A stretch of 61,097 nucleotides of DNA from Collinsella vaginalis (GCF_900176655.1 NZ_LT838843.1:629-61725), one strand, 5' to 3'. Positions 44,959 to 53,132 are shown, counted from the first letter of the stretch. Translations and numbers: made by a program. Notes: generated from the sequence alone by a model not told the origin.

Positions 44959-45980
44959 CCGTCCGTGCGGTCGAAGTTCACCGGGGTGTAGAAGAGCTCG
45001 CGCACGCGCTCGGGGTCGCGGGTCTGACCGAGGACCCACATCGTTTTCGCCACGAGGGCCTCGGTGGTCATGTCGCCACCCTTGAGGATGCCGGGGTGCT
45101 CAGCGTACGCGCGGCCGACTTCGTATAGGCCGAGGTCCATGCCCTCCTCGGGCACTTGCGTCGTCATGACCACCGTGCGTCCCGAGTCCACCCAGTCGAA
45201 GATGGCGCGCTGGAAGGAGTCGCCCTCGTCGGTGCCGTATGCGGGGATGCCGCCGACGCCAAAGGTCTCGAGGATGACGCCGTCGTAGTCGCAGGCCAAG
45301 AGGTTGAAGACGGCAGGGGTGAGACCGGGGGTGAGCTTCAGCACGCAGACCCGCTCGTCGGGGGCGTCGTGGAAGCGGATGGGCTCCTGTCTCACGGGGT
45401 CGGGCACCGCTCCGCCACCAAGCGTGGCGCGCACGATCTTGTCGGTGCGGATGAGCGCGAGCGGCGGGAAGTTGATGCTCTTGAACGCGTTGTAGCTCAT
45501 GGTCCGCTGCTTGCGGGCCCGCGTGCCGGCGATCACCATGCCGCCGAAGACGATCGACACATCGCGCGAGGCGTCGTCGAGCGCGTAGAGCAGGCTCTGG
45601 TAGAGGTTCAGCTTGGCGTCGGTGAAGGGCGCCCCCATGGGCTGCTGGGAGCCGGTGAGGACGATGGGCTTCGCGCTGCCTTGGATGAGGTAGGAGAGGG
45701 CCGCGGCCGTGTACGCCATCGTGTCCGTGCCGTGGAGGATGACGAAGCCGTCGTGACTGTCGTATCCCTCGGCGATGGCGTCGCGGATGCGCAGCCAGTC
45801 GGCGGGGCGCATGTTCGTGCTGTCGATGTTCATGGGCTGCACGATATCGAGCTCGCAGAGGCCGGCGATCTCGGGGACGCTCTCGGTCAGCTCCTCACCC
45901 GTGGCGGTGGGGGAGAGGCCATGGCCGTCCTCGCGCGAGGCGATGGTGCCGCCGGTGGCGATGAGCAGGATCTTCTTCAT
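44955..45980 (-). CDS. ansA: L-asparaginase, type I
   Basis: A 341-residue cytoplasmic type I asparaginase that hydrolyses L-asparagine to aspartate and ammonia. The first active-site Thr is in ATGGTIASR, the second in ILHGTDTMAYTAAALSYL with the Thr-Asp pair, and LTGSQQPMGAPFTDAKLNL and ETFGVGGIPA follow. No signal peptide, so it is cytoplasmic. The start at 45980 has GAAGG; an upstream frame of 15 codons lacks support. It is divergent from guaA. Confidence 0.94.
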   Translation of the reverse strand: MKKILLIATGGTIASREDGHGLSPTATGEELTESVPEIAGLCELDIVQPMNIDSTNMRPADWLRIRDAIAEGYDSHDGFVILHGTDTMAYTAAALSYLIQGSAKPIVLTGSQQPMGAPFTDAKLNLYQSLLYALDDASRDVSIVFGGMVIAGTRARKQRTMSYNAFKSINFPPLALIRTDKIVRATLGGGAVPDPVRQEPIRFHDAPDERVCVLKLTPGLTPAVFNLLACDYDGVILETFGVGGIPAYGTDEGDSFQRAIFDWVDSGRTVVMTTQVPEEGMDLGLYEVGRAYAEHPGILKGGDMTTEALVAKTMWVLGQTRDPERVRELFYTPVNFDRTDG

Positions 45981-46197
45981 GGTTGCCTTCTCAGGTGAGG
46001 GGTGAACTCGACAGTCCGCGCGCATTTGGGCTCACAGAGCCCGCTGACAGACAGAGTAGCAAAAACGCGGGGCGCTCTGAAACTCTCGTGCAGCGCTCCA
46101 CGGGTGTGGGCAGGTGGGACGGGCCACGCTATCATGGATCAGTTCAGGAACCGATTCGGCCGCCCTATCGCGGTCTGATCGCATAGAGGGGAGCCCC

Positions 46198-47808
46198 ATG
46201 TCGCAGAGCAGCTCGAACCAGATCGATCAGAAGGTCCTCGTCCTCGATTTCGGCGCGCAGTACGGTCAGCTCATCGCCCGCCGCGTCCGCGACCTGCATG
46301 TGTACTCCGAGCTCGTGCCGTGCGACATCACGGCGGAGGAGCTGCGGGAGAAGAGCCCCTCGGCCCTCATCCTCTCCGGCGGTCCGGCGAGCGTCTACGC
46401 CGAGGACGCCCCGTCCATCGATCCCGCTATCTTCGAGCTGGGCCTGCCGGTCCTCGGGCTCTGCTACGGCCATCAGATCATGACGGTGACCCTCGGCGGC
46501 GAGGTCGCCCACTCCGAGGTGGGCGAGTACGGCGCCGCCGCGCTCGAGCGTGATCGGGAGTCGGCGCTGCTGAATGCCACGCCGCTCGAGCAGACCGTGT
46601 GGATGAGCCATCGCGACGCCGTGTCGCGTGCTCCTGAGGGCTTCACGGTGACCGCGAAGACCAGCGTCTGCCCGGTGGCGGCCATGGAGGACGCGAGCCG
46701 CAAGTTCTACTCCACGCAGTTCCACCCGGAGGTGCAGCACACGGAGCATGGCCAGCAGATCCTGAGCAACTTCCTGTTCGACATCTGCGGGCTTGAGCCG
46801 AATTGGACGATGGAGAACATCGTCGAGGAGAAGGTCGCCGAGATCCGCAAGACGGTGGGCGAGGACCGCGTGATCCTCGCGCTCTCGGGTGGCGTGGACA
46901 GCTCGGTGGTGGCAGCGCTCGGCGCCCGTGCCATCGGACGTCAGATGACCTGCGTGTTCATCAACCACGGTCTGCTGCGGAAGGGTGAGCCGGAACAGGT
47001 TGAGTCCGTTTTCACGCAGCAGTTCGACGTGGACTTCATCCACGTGCACGCTGAGGACCGCTACGCGGCGCTGCTCGACGGGGTCACGGATCCCGAGGAG
47101 AAGCGCCGGATCATCGGCACCCAGTTCTGGAATGAGTTCTTCGCCGTGGCGACCGAGCTCGAGCAGGACGGCCGGCCGGTGAAGTACCTCGCGCAGGGCA
47201 CCATCTACCCGGACATCATCGAGAGTGGCGCGCGCAAGACCGGCGGCAAGGCCTCCACGATCAAGAGCCACCACAACCTGATCCCGTTCCCCGAGGGCGT
47301 GCACTTCGACCTGATCGAGCCGCTCGACCACTTCTTCAAGGACGAGGTGCGCGCGCTGGGTCTGGCGCTGGGTCTGCCGGAGCACATCGTGCACCGGCAG
47401 CCGTTCCCGGGGCCGGGTTTGGCGATCCGCATCATCGGTGCGGTGAGCCCGGAGAAGCTCGAGATCCTGAAGGAGGCCGATGCGATCGTCCGCGAGGAGC
47501 TCGATGCCTACAACCAGCGGCTTTTCGAGCAGACGGGGGAGCGCAACTCCGAGCACGCGGTCTGGCAGTATTTCGCGGTGCTGCCCGATATCAAGAGCGT
47601 GGGCGTGATGGGCGACGAGCGCACCTACGCGCGCCCGATTATCCTGCGCGCCGTGGAGTCGACCGACGCGATGACGGCCGACTGGGCGAAGCTGCCCTAT
47701 GACGTCCTCGCGCGGGTTTCGAGCCGCATAGTGGCTGAGGTGCCGGGGGTTAACCGTGTGGCGTATGACATCACGAGCAAGCCGCCCGCGACGATCGAGT
47801 GGGAATAG
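46198..47808 (+). CDS. guaA: GMP synthase (glutamine-hydrolysing)
   Basis: GuaA of 536 residues. The N-terminal class I glutaminase has ILSGGPASVYAED, GLCYGHQIM with the nucleophile Cys, and STQFHPEVQHTEHG with His and Glu. The ATP pyrophosphatase domain has LALSGGVDSSVVAALG (P-loop) and FPGPGLAIRIIG. The C-terminus (KPPATIEWE) is the conserved dimer end. The start is ATG 46198, with GAGGGGAG 5-12 bp upstream. The TAG stop at 47806-47808 lies in GAGTGGGAATAG, a sequence that many integrative elements use as attachment site; the element downstream begins directly here and leaves the coding region intact. Confidence 0.98.
   Translation: MSQSSSNQIDQKVLVLDFGAQYGQLIARRVRDLHVYSELVPCDITAEELREKSPSALILSGGPASVYAEDAPSIDPAIFELGLPVLGLCYGHQIMTVTLGGEVAHSEVGEYGAAALERDRESALLNATPLEQTVWMSHRDAVSRAPEGFTVTAKTSVCPVAAMEDASRKFYSTQFHPEVQHTEHGQQILSNFLFDICGLEPNWTMENIVEEKVAEIRKTVGEDRVILALSGGVDSSVVAALGARAIGRQMTCVFINHGLLRKGEPEQVESVFTQQFDVDFIHVHAEDRYAALLDGVTDPEEKRRIIGTQFWNEFFAVATELEQDGRPVKYLAQGTIYPDIIESGARKTGGKASTIKSHHNLIPFPEGVHFDLIEPLDHFFKDEVRALGLALGLPEHIVHRQPFPGPGLAIRIIGAVSPEKLEILKEADAIVREELDAYNQRLFEQTGERNSEHAVWQYFAVLPDIKSVGVMGDERTYARPIILRAVESTDAMTADWAKLPYDVLARVSSRIVAEVPGVNRVAYDITSKPPATIEWE
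47797..47808 (+). other. Probable attachment site (attL) at the guaA 3' end
   Basis: GAGTGGGAATAG at the end of guaA; a very similar TAGTGGGAATAA is at 47901-47912. The 3' end of guaA is a well-known integration target, and a tyrosine integrase gene lies 1.3 kb downstream. Confidence 0.6.
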
Positions 47809-47847
47809 CGGGAACTGGCTTCTGAGCTCGCGTTTTGGTGCTGCCGA

Positions 47848-47861
47848 GTACCGCCTGGTAC
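47848..47861. promoter_or_regulatory. GTAC-N6-GTAC motif downstream of guaA
   Basis: GTAC at 47848-47851 and 47858-47861, six bases apart, between guaA and the terminator. The layout is the same as in the repressor operators at 48.8 kb but with less conserved outer bases. Confidence 0.4.
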
Positions 47862-47913
47862 TGTTTCGGCATCGCCGCAGGACAAAGCCACCAGCGAAAT
47901 AGTGGGAATAACA

Positions 47914-47948
47914 GCCCTCGAACCCTCTGGTTCGAGGGCTTTCTTTTT
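47914..47948 (+). terminator. Intrinsic terminator downstream of guaA
   Basis: A perfect 11-bp stem GCCCTCGAACC (47914-47924) with GGTTCGAGGGC (47929-47939), loop CTCT and TTTCTTTTT at 47940-47948. Confidence 0.9.
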
Positions 47949-48364
47949 ACATCTCTACCTGGGAAAACGACCCAATTATTCCCGTCTATCCCTACTGGGC
48001 GGTACAACGGAGTACTCGGCGGTACGGGAATAATTAGGCACTGCGGGAATAATTCACAATTCGGGTCCTCGAAGGCCGATTTCGAACGGTCGAAACTGAG
48101 TTGAAACTGCGAGGCGGATTTAAACCCTTTTCAATTGTATTTGCCCAGGTCAACAAACGGGAATAATGAAACGCGGAAATCGGTTTCCGCAGTTTCGACA
48201 ACCCCGAATGCCGCCGAATAACGCCGTGTATCTTGCTGTATTTTGGCGCGCAATTATTCCTCGAACGGGGCTTCCGGGGTGCCGATTTCATACGGGAATA
48301 ATGGAACAGCCTCCGGAGAACCGGAGGCTGTTCGCAAGGAAACGTCAATTCACCTGGGAAGATG
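47949..48364. other. Non-coding spacer between guaA terminator and repressor gene
   Basis: About 410 bp. It holds most copies of the GGGAATAAT array and one GTAC triple; no protein-like frame. It may contain the att region of the element. Confidence 0.6.
48002..48026. promoter_or_regulatory. Three GTAC words at exact 10-bp steps
   Basis: GTAC starts at 48002, 48012 and 48022, each six bases from the next, so the sites lie on one DNA face. Could be a repressor array. The gene for the likely repressor is 340 bp downstream. Confidence 0.4.
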
Positions 48365-48778
48365 TCAGAAAGAGGCTTTCCAGTCGGCGTAAGCGTCCTC
48401 GTCGAGTTCGCCGCGTTCGAGCTCGGCACGCTTTTCGGCCCAGGTTTTGATCGACTGCGCGAGCTTTGGGGCGTGCGGCGCCTTGGGGTCGACCGCCAGG
48501 CCCATGCCGTCCTCGCTGGGCACGAGGCCGTAGCCCTCCTCCAGCTGCAGCAGCAGGGCCATGAGGTCGTGCAACGTCTCGACGCCGTAGTCCTTGAGCG
48601 CGCCCTCGGAGACCTCGAGCGCCTTCGCGATCTTCTCGAGCAGCTCCGGCTTAACCGCACGGATGCCGCTCTCGTAGTGCCTGATTGCGCCCTCGGTGAG
48701 ACCCACGGTATCGGCGAGCTGGGCCTGCGTAAAGCCCTTCGCCTTGCGATGCCGCCGAATGTTGTCGCCTGTCGCCAT
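48365..48778 (-). CDS. XRE-family element repressor
   Basis: 137 residues. The N-terminal helix-turn-helix is clear (NIRRHRKAKGFTQAQLADTVGLTEGAIRHYESG, about 6-38), then an all-helical part (VKPELLEKIAKALEVSEGAL) and a charged C-terminal tail with no known domain. Read from 48778 with AGGAGGG directly upstream. It faces away from the excisionase-integrase genes, so it is a lambda-type repressor layout, and its own promoter and the integrase promoter share operators O1-O3. Likely keeps the element silent. No LexA-like self-cleavage domain is visible. Confidence 0.87.
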   Translation of the reverse strand: MATGDNIRRHRKAKGFTQAQLADTVGLTEGAIRHYESGIRAVKPELLEKIAKALEVSEGALKDYGVETLHDLMALLLQLEEGYGLVPSEDGMGLAVDPKAPHAPKLAQSIKTWAEKRAELERGELDEDAYADWKASF

Positions 48779-48816
48779 GTGCCCTCCTATAGATTCCGTC
48801 GGCGATCATTCTATCA

Positions 48817-48834
48817 GCGTACGAGTTTGTACGC
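48817..48834. promoter_or_regulatory. Operator O1 (GCGTAC-N6-GTACGC)
   Basis: GCGTACGAGTTTGTACGC is a perfect palindrome arm pair around a 6-bp centre, 38 bp upstream of the repressor start. It probably controls the repressor gene itself. Confidence 0.65.
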
Positions 48835-48841
48835 AATTCTA

Positions 48842-48870
48842 TTGACAGTACGGATACGTACGATTATTCT
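48842..48870 (+). promoter_or_regulatory. Promoter of the excisionase-integrase genes
   Basis: TTGACA (48842-48847), a 17-bp spacer and TATTCT (48865-48870). The spacer contains operator O2, so a bound repressor would block the polymerase. Confidence 0.8.
48846..48863. promoter_or_regulatory. Operator O2 inside the promoter spacer
   Basis: CAGTACGGATACGTACGA, the same GTAC-N6-GTACG layout as O1 and O3. Confidence 0.65.
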
Positions 48871-48881
48871 CGGGAATACCA

Positions 48882-48899
48882 GCGTACAGATACGTACGG
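48882..48899. promoter_or_regulatory. Operator O3
   Basis: GCGTACAGATACGTACGG, GTAC-N6-GTACG layout, 12 bp downstream of the -10 box. Confidence 0.65.
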
Positions 48900-48917
48900 A
48901 TAGACAGGAGGTCCAAG

Positions 48918-49133
48918 ATGGAACAGTCGGCTGCAAGGACACCGAGGCCGAGCATGCTCACCGCCGACGAGGTGGCGGAGCGCCTGAAGATCAAGAAAGG
49001 CAGCGCCTACGAGGTGATCCGGCAGATGAACAAGGAGCAGGAGACCCTCGGGCGCGTGGTGATCCGCGGGCGCATCCGCAGCGACCTGTTCGAAGCCCGC
49101 TACTTCCCGGAGGTGAACGATGCCAGCCTATAA
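48918..49133 (+). CDS. Excisionase-like small DNA-binding protein
   Basis: 71 residues. SMLTADEVAERLKIKKGSAYEVIRQMNKE is a MerR-like or Xis-type helix-turn-helix, and VVIRGRIRSDLFEARYF resembles the wing part of excisionase-type proteins. CAGGAGG at 48905-48911 precedes the ATG. Its end overlaps the integrase start by 14 bp, the normal link between recombination directionality factor and integrase. Assignment as excisionase is by position and fold. It could also regulate transcription. Confidence 0.78.
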   Translation: MEQSAARTPRPSMLTADEVAERLKIKKGSAYEVIRQMNKEQETLGRVVIRGRIRSDLFEARYFPEVNDASL

Positions 49134-50193
49134 GGACAAGAAGACGGGCCTCTTCTACGTGCAGTTCTACTACCGCGACGCGCGCGGGGCCAAGCGGCAC
49201 AAGACTAAGAAGGGATTCCAGACCGAGCTCGAGGCGCTCCTGTGGGAGAAGAACTTCAAGGCCCTCAAGGACGACGCCATGGACATGACCTTCGCCGACT
49301 TCTGCAAGGTCTACGAGGCGGAGGTGAGGCCGAGGGTCCGCGAGCACACCTGGCTCACCAAGGAGAACATCATCCAGAGCAAGCTCATCCCGTTCTTCGG
49401 CGACATGCGCATGTGCGACATACGGCCCGTCGACATCGTCAGGTGGCAGAACTCTCTCACTGGATCAACAGGGGCGGACGGCGACGGCTTCAAGCCCACT
49501 TACCTGAGGATCATCAACAACCAGCTCAACGCCATCTTCAACCACGCCGAGCGCTACTACAACCTTGAGAAGAACCCCGTCCACAAGGTGGACAAGATGG
49601 GCAGCAAGGAGGCCGGCGAGATGCAGTTCTGGACCAAGGACGAGTACCTTCGTTTCTCCGACGCCATCTCCGACAAGCCGCTTGCCTTCTACGCGTTCGA
49701 GGTTCTCTACTGGATGGGCATACGCTGCGGCGAGCTCATGGCGCTCACGCCCTCGGACTTCCTGCTGGAGACGTCCGAGCTGCGTATTGATAAGTCATAC
49801 CAGCGCCTGCGCGGCGAGGACGTGATCACGAAGCCGAAGACGCGCAAGTCGGTGCGCACGATCAAGATGCCCGCGTTCCTCCGCGACGAGATGGCGGAGT
49901 TCATAGAGATGCGAGATGACGTCGCGCCCGACGAGCGGCTCTTCGGATTCACAAAGCACTTCCTCGTGCACGAGATGGACTGCGGCTGCAAGGCGTCGGG
50001 CGTCAAGCGGATACGCATCCACGACCTTCGCCACAGCCACGTGAGCCTGCTCATCAACATGGGCTTCTCCGCCCTCGACATCGCCGAGCGCGTGGGACAC
50101 GAGGCCATCGACATCACATACCGCTACGCGCACCTTTTCCCCGCCAAGCGCGCGCAGATCGCCGACGCGCTCTCCGAGCTGAGGGGCGAATAG
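49120..50193 (+). CDS. int: Tyrosine-type site-specific integrase
   Basis: 357 residues. N-terminal arm-binding domain (AP2-like, about 1-45: YKDKKTGLFYVQFYYRDARG), a SAM-like core-binding domain (about 60-150) and the catalytic domain (about 170-350). The catalytic set is complete: Arg near 202 in WMGIRCGELMAL, HDLRHSHVSLLI (His and Arg near 301-304), GHEAIDITYRYAHLFP (second His and the nucleophilic Tyr near 335). The arm-binding domain needs arm-type DNA sites, which may be the GGGAATAAT repeats. Overlaps the excisionase-like gene. Likely targets the guaA 3' end. Confidence 0.95.
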   Translation: MPAYKDKKTGLFYVQFYYRDARGAKRHKTKKGFQTELEALLWEKNFKALKDDAMDMTFADFCKVYEAEVRPRVREHTWLTKENIIQSKLIPFFGDMRMCDIRPVDIVRWQNSLTGSTGADGDGFKPTYLRIINNQLNAIFNHAERYYNLEKNPVHKVDKMGSKEAGEMQFWTKDEYLRFSDAISDKPLAFYAFEVLYWMGIRCGELMALTPSDFLLETSELRIDKSYQRLRGEDVITKPKTRKSVRTIKMPAFLRDEMAEFIEMRDDVAPDERLFGFTKHFLVHEMDCGCKASGVKRIRIHDLRHSHVSLLINMGFSALDIAERVGHEAIDITYRYAHLFPAKRAQIADALSELRGE

Positions 50194-50194
50194 G

Positions 50195-50575
50195 ATGCCG
50201 TGCGAGAACAGCGCCCGCAAGCGCAGCAAGACGATGGCGTTCCGCTGCACCCCCGAGGAGTACGAGCTGATCGCCAATATGGCCTCTTGGAGCGGCATGA
50301 GCCGGCAGGACTACATCATGGCAAGATTGACCGGGACTGAGATAACCGTGAGGCCGTCGTCTCGGACGCAGCGGGCGCTGCGCGACTCCATGAAGGGCCT
50401 GGCGGAGCGGCTCCTCGCCGTGTGCGACGCCGATGAGCTTGATGCGGACCTCCAAAGGCAGCTCGCCCTGGTCATGGAGATCTTCAACGGGTTCGGCGAG
50501 GCGCCGCCGCCCGGAAGGCGCGCAAAGCGCGAGAAAGGGCTCAGCGACGATCTCTTCGGGATGTCTCGATGCTAA
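50195..50575 (+). CDS. MobC-like/ribbon-helix-helix accessory protein
   Basis: 126 residues. MAFRCTPEEYELIANMASWSGMSRQDYIMARL resembles the N-terminal ribbon-helix-helix part of MobC/MbeC relaxosome accessory proteins. The remainder is helical and charged. It begins one base after the integrase stop. It may help relaxosome formation or act as regulator; a second MobC-like protein is just before the relaxase at 59.9 kb. Confidence 0.7.
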   Translation: MPCENSARKRSKTMAFRCTPEEYELIANMASWSGMSRQDYIMARLTGTEITVRPSSRTQRALRDSMKGLAERLLAVCDADELDADLQRQLALVMEIFNGFGEAPPPGRRAKREKGLSDDLFGMSRC

Positions 50576-50684
50576 TCCCAGACCGCGATCAGGAGACGCA
50601 ACCGCTTCCGGGCGCACGCGCGCGTGCCGGCGCGGCGAGGGACCGCAGGCGCGATGCATGGGCAACCAAGGCAATCAGAGGCAA

Positions 50685-50718
50685 TTTGATGAAAAAGGTA
50701 TATACTATTTTCATCAAA
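50685..50718. promoter_or_regulatory. Operator/promoter of the abiEi gene
   Basis: TTTGATGAAAA (50685-50695) and TTTTCATCAAA (50708-50718) are perfect 11-bp inverted arms, and TATACT at 50701-50706 between them is a good -10 box. AbiEi-type antitoxins are known to repress their own operons by binding inverted repeats, which fits this arrangement. AGGAGG follows at 50720-50725. Confidence 0.65.
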
Positions 50719-50731
50719 AAGGAGGAACGCT

Positions 50732-51349
50732 ATGACAGAAGCAGAGGCCATCGTTAAGCGCATAGAGAGATTCGGCGCCGGCAGGGCCTTCACAGCCGCC
50801 GACTTCTCCGACATCGCAGGCCGACGCAATGCTGCTAACGCGCTCGGGCGCTTGCATGCAAAAGGAGGGATCGCCCGCGCCATTCGCGGCGTCTACTACG
50901 CGCCGGAGCGCAGCGCGCTCATGGGCACCGAGGTACCGGCCAGCGCCGACGAGGTCGTGCGCGCCATCGCCCGTGCCAACAAGTGGATCGTCGCACCGTC
51001 CGGCGACGCGGCGCTCAATGCGCTGGGCCTCGACACGCAGGTGCCCGCAAAGCTCGTCTACGTCAGCAGCGGTCCGTACAAGCGCTACGAGTACGGGCCG
51101 TACGATATCGAGCTCCGGCACCGCGCCAACCGCGACCTGCTCGACTGCTCGCAGATCACCTGCACCATCGTGCAGGCTCTCAAGGCGCTCGGACGCGAGA
51201 ACGTGGGCGACGAGGAAATCGGAACGCTCGCGCGCAACCTCACGGAAGAGCAGGCCGGCGCGTTCCTGGAAGAGTCGGCGGGACTCACCTCCTGGGTTGC
51301 CGACGCCGCGAAGAAGATATGGGAGGCGAAGCATGGACAGGATCGCTAG
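50732..51349 (+). CDS. abiEi: AbiEi-type antitoxin/transcription regulator
   Basis: 205 residues of the AbiEi (DUF6088-like) group. The N-terminal winged helix (FTAADFSDIAGRRNAANALGRLHAKGGIARAIRGVYYAP, about 20-60) is followed by VPASADEVVRAIARANKWIVAPSGDAALNALGL, typical for the family. AbiEi represses its promoter and counteracts the AbiEii nucleotidyltransferase toxin in a type IV toxin-antitoxin system that aborts phage infection. The start ATG 50732 follows AGGAGG. Its end overlaps the toxin gene start by 17 bp. The antitoxin seems complete. Confidence 0.85.
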   Translation: MTEAEAIVKRIERFGAGRAFTAADFSDIAGRRNAANALGRLHAKGGIARAIRGVYYAPERSALMGTEVPASADEVVRAIARANKWIVAPSGDAALNALGLDTQVPAKLVYVSSGPYKRYEYGPYDIELRHRANRDLLDCSQITCTIVQALKALGRENVGDEEIGTLARNLTEEQAGAFLEESAGLTSWVADAAKKIWEAKHGQDR

Positions 51350-52080
51350 GGCCTCAACCGACGAGCGCAGACTGGTCTTCGAGGCCGCCGCGCAGAGGAT
51401 GGCGCTTGCGCCGGCCGCCGTCGAGAAGGACTTCTGGGTGTGCTACACCTTGGACCACCTTTTCCACAGAAGCGGCTTCGCCGAGTCCATGGTGTTCAAG
51501 GGCGGTACGAGCCTGTCGAAGGCTTTCGGGCTCATCGAGCGCTTCTCGGAGGACATCGACCTCATACTCGATTGGCGACTCCTGGGCTACGGCGAGAACG
51601 AACCGTGGGAGCCGCGCAGCAACTCGGCGCAGGAGCGGTTCAAGACCGACAGCATCGAGCGCACGAACGCCTTCCTGGCCGACGCCTTTGTCCCGAAGCT
51701 CAGGGCTACGCTCTCCGAGTCCCTCGGCACCGAAGCGTCCGTTAGGTGCGGAGCCGAGAAGGAGACCGTGTACTTCGACTACCCGCGCTCCTACGAGTCA
51801 GCGGGCACGCTCGACACCATCAAGCTGGAGTAGGACCCATGGCGGCATGGTCGCCCTCCGAGGAGGCGGCGATAACCCCGTATTCGGGCCCGAGCTGTCG
51901 ACCACGGTGCACACCGCGAGTCCCGAGCGCACGTTCTGGGAGAAGGCCACCATCCTGCACCAGGAGGCCAACAGGCCCGAGGGCAAGGCTATGCCCAGGC
52001 GCTACTCCCGCCATTACTACGACATGTACCGCCTCGGCCACTCGTTCGTGCTCGGCCGCGCCGTAGCGCAGCCCGGCCTC
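51333..52080 (+). pseudogene. abiEii: AbiEii-type toxin, broken by two frameshifts and 3' truncation
   Basis: The first part reads MDRIARASTDERRLVFEAAA, then FWVCYTLDHLF, SMVFKGGTSLSKAFGLIERFSEDIDLIL, the nucleotidyltransferase signature (GGTSLSKxxxxIxRFSEDxD) of AbiEii. TAG at 51831-51833 stops it; shifting by one base gives the expected GPMAAWSPSEEAAITPY, and a second one-base shift gives ERTFWEKATILHQEANRPEGK, typical of the C-terminal half. Both shifts are as if one base were lost. The remaining C-terminus is cut where the IS3 remnant begins, at about 52080. The toxin cannot be active in full length, while the antitoxin is intact. Confidence 0.85.
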
Positions 52081-52089
52081 CTCGTCCTC

Positions 52090-52600
52090 ATTTTAATTAA
52101 AGCCATCGACCTGTCGCTCTTCTTTTGGTCACCGTCGTTTCTCACTATTTCCACCCCTCAAGAATCCCTAGTTGCTAGACGCTCATCATGTAGAGCCTCT
52201 CGTGAGGTAGAAGCCTTCGGCGGAGTCAGCTGTGCGAGAGGATGCCCAAGGGCGCGAGACCCGTTCTGCACTCGGACATGGCTGGCAGTACCAGCATGCC
52301 GGCTGGTGCGGGCGGCTGAAGGCCGCCGGGATCGACCAGAGCATGTCCAGGAAGGGCAACTGCATCGACAACGGCGTCACCGAGCAGGTCTTCGGCCATA
52401 TCAAGGACGAGTTCTTCCGCGGAAGGACGTGGCCGGACTTCGAGTCCTTCAAGGCGGACCTCGACGGCTACGTGGTCCATTGGAACACGAGGAGGCATCA
52501 GGTTAAACTGAGGGGACTGACCCCGGAGGAGTTCCGGAACCAGTCCCTGGCGTAGTCTTTATTTAAGCCGTCCAAGTTTTGGGGCGCAATTCGCGTTTGG
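52090..52600 (+). mobile_element. IS3-family insertion sequence remnant
   Basis: Remnant of an IS3-like element between the broken AbiEii gene and transporter fragments. Only the transposase 3' part (see pseudogene) and the IS right edge (GTCCAAGTTTTGGGGCGCAA region, about 52569-52590) remain. Confidence 0.65.
52232..52555 (+). pseudogene. IS3-family transposase (OrfB) C-terminal fragment, frameshifted
   Basis: Reads WQYQHAGWCGRLKAAGIDQS, SMSRKGNCIDNGVTEQVFGH (the third acidic residue region of the DDE domain with the following N/E), KDEFFRGRTWPDFESFKADL and HWNTRRHQVKLRGLTPEEF, the usual end of IS3 OrfB. Just upstream, HSDM in another frame must be followed by G-WQYQ, so one base is missing near 52282. 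The first ~200 residues of the transposase are absent, hence inactive. Confidence 0.85.
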
Positions 52601-52639
52601 GGAGGGGGGCTCTTTCTTTGCCGTTTTGTTCCCTTTCAT

Positions 52640-52752
52640 CTACGATTTCGCTATTCTTTTTCGTTTGCGCCGGCGCGCTCGTCCTCATTGCACTGGTGTT
52701 TGTCGCCGTCGCTACGCTGAGCTTTAGAAGGAGCCGCTACGAGCACCTTTAA
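52640..52752 (+). pseudogene. C-terminal tail of an ABC-type permease
   Basis: Reads SLFFFVCAGALVLIALVFVA and ATLSFRRSRYEHL up to TAA at 52750-52752, a final membrane helix and a basic tail as in ABC-2 exporters. The upstream part was lost at the IS junction. It probably overlapped the start of the next permease gene. Confidence 0.5.
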
Positions 52753-53132
52753 GACCGCACTTCGCATGGCGCTTGCGCACCCGTTCTACCTGCTCATCTA
52801 TACGGCATTCATTTCGCTCGCCGTGTTCGCGCTCGCCGCCGTGCCCACCGTCTGCATCTGGCTCGAGTCGAGCATGATGGGCGCCGCGGGCTTTGTCAGT
52901 TCGGTTGCCGAAGTTGGAGTGGGGCGCGTATGCCTGGCGTTGGCGGCAACGTTTGCCCTGGCGCTGACGCCGCTGGCCGTTGGCTTTACGCTGCCGAGCC
53001 TGGGCGCGCGCGAGGAGCTGCTCAACGGCGTGGGCAACCCGCTCAGCATGTTCATGACGTTTTTGGCGGTGCCTGGATGCTGCCATCGCCGTTGCGGGTT
53101 TGGCCTTGATATGTGCCAAATTCCATGCATAG
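52739..53132 (+). pseudogene. ABC-type permease remnant with mutated start codon
   Basis: A frame reading STFKTALRMALAHPFYLLIY and further with three or four hydrophobic stretches. The ribosome site AAGGAG (52728-52733) is well placed 5 bp before position 52739, but the codon there is ACG instead of ATG. The frame then runs to LSMFMTFLAVPG and needs a shift to reach AAIAVAGLALICAKFHA and TAG at 53130-53132. So it lacks start and part of its middle or has an indel. It resembles a small exporter permease that once worked with the downstream ABC ATPase. Confidence 0.55.

Larger units (their letters stand above)
47904..48304. repeat. Array of (C/T)GGGAATAAT motifs
   Basis: At least seven copies of (C/T)GGGAATAA(T) in both orientations: about 47903 (+), 47974 (-), 48025 (+), 48044 (+), 48158 (+), 48252 (-, partial) and 48293 (+). 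One further copy, CGGGAATACC, is at 48871. All match the core GTGGGAATAG of the guaA end. Possibly arm-type sites of the integrase or leftover att sites. Confidence 0.75.

Noticed and set aside
48002..48026. Random restriction-like GTAC words
   Set aside because: Kept as a motif because of the exact 10-bp step and the identical spacing in four operators, although the outer bases differ.
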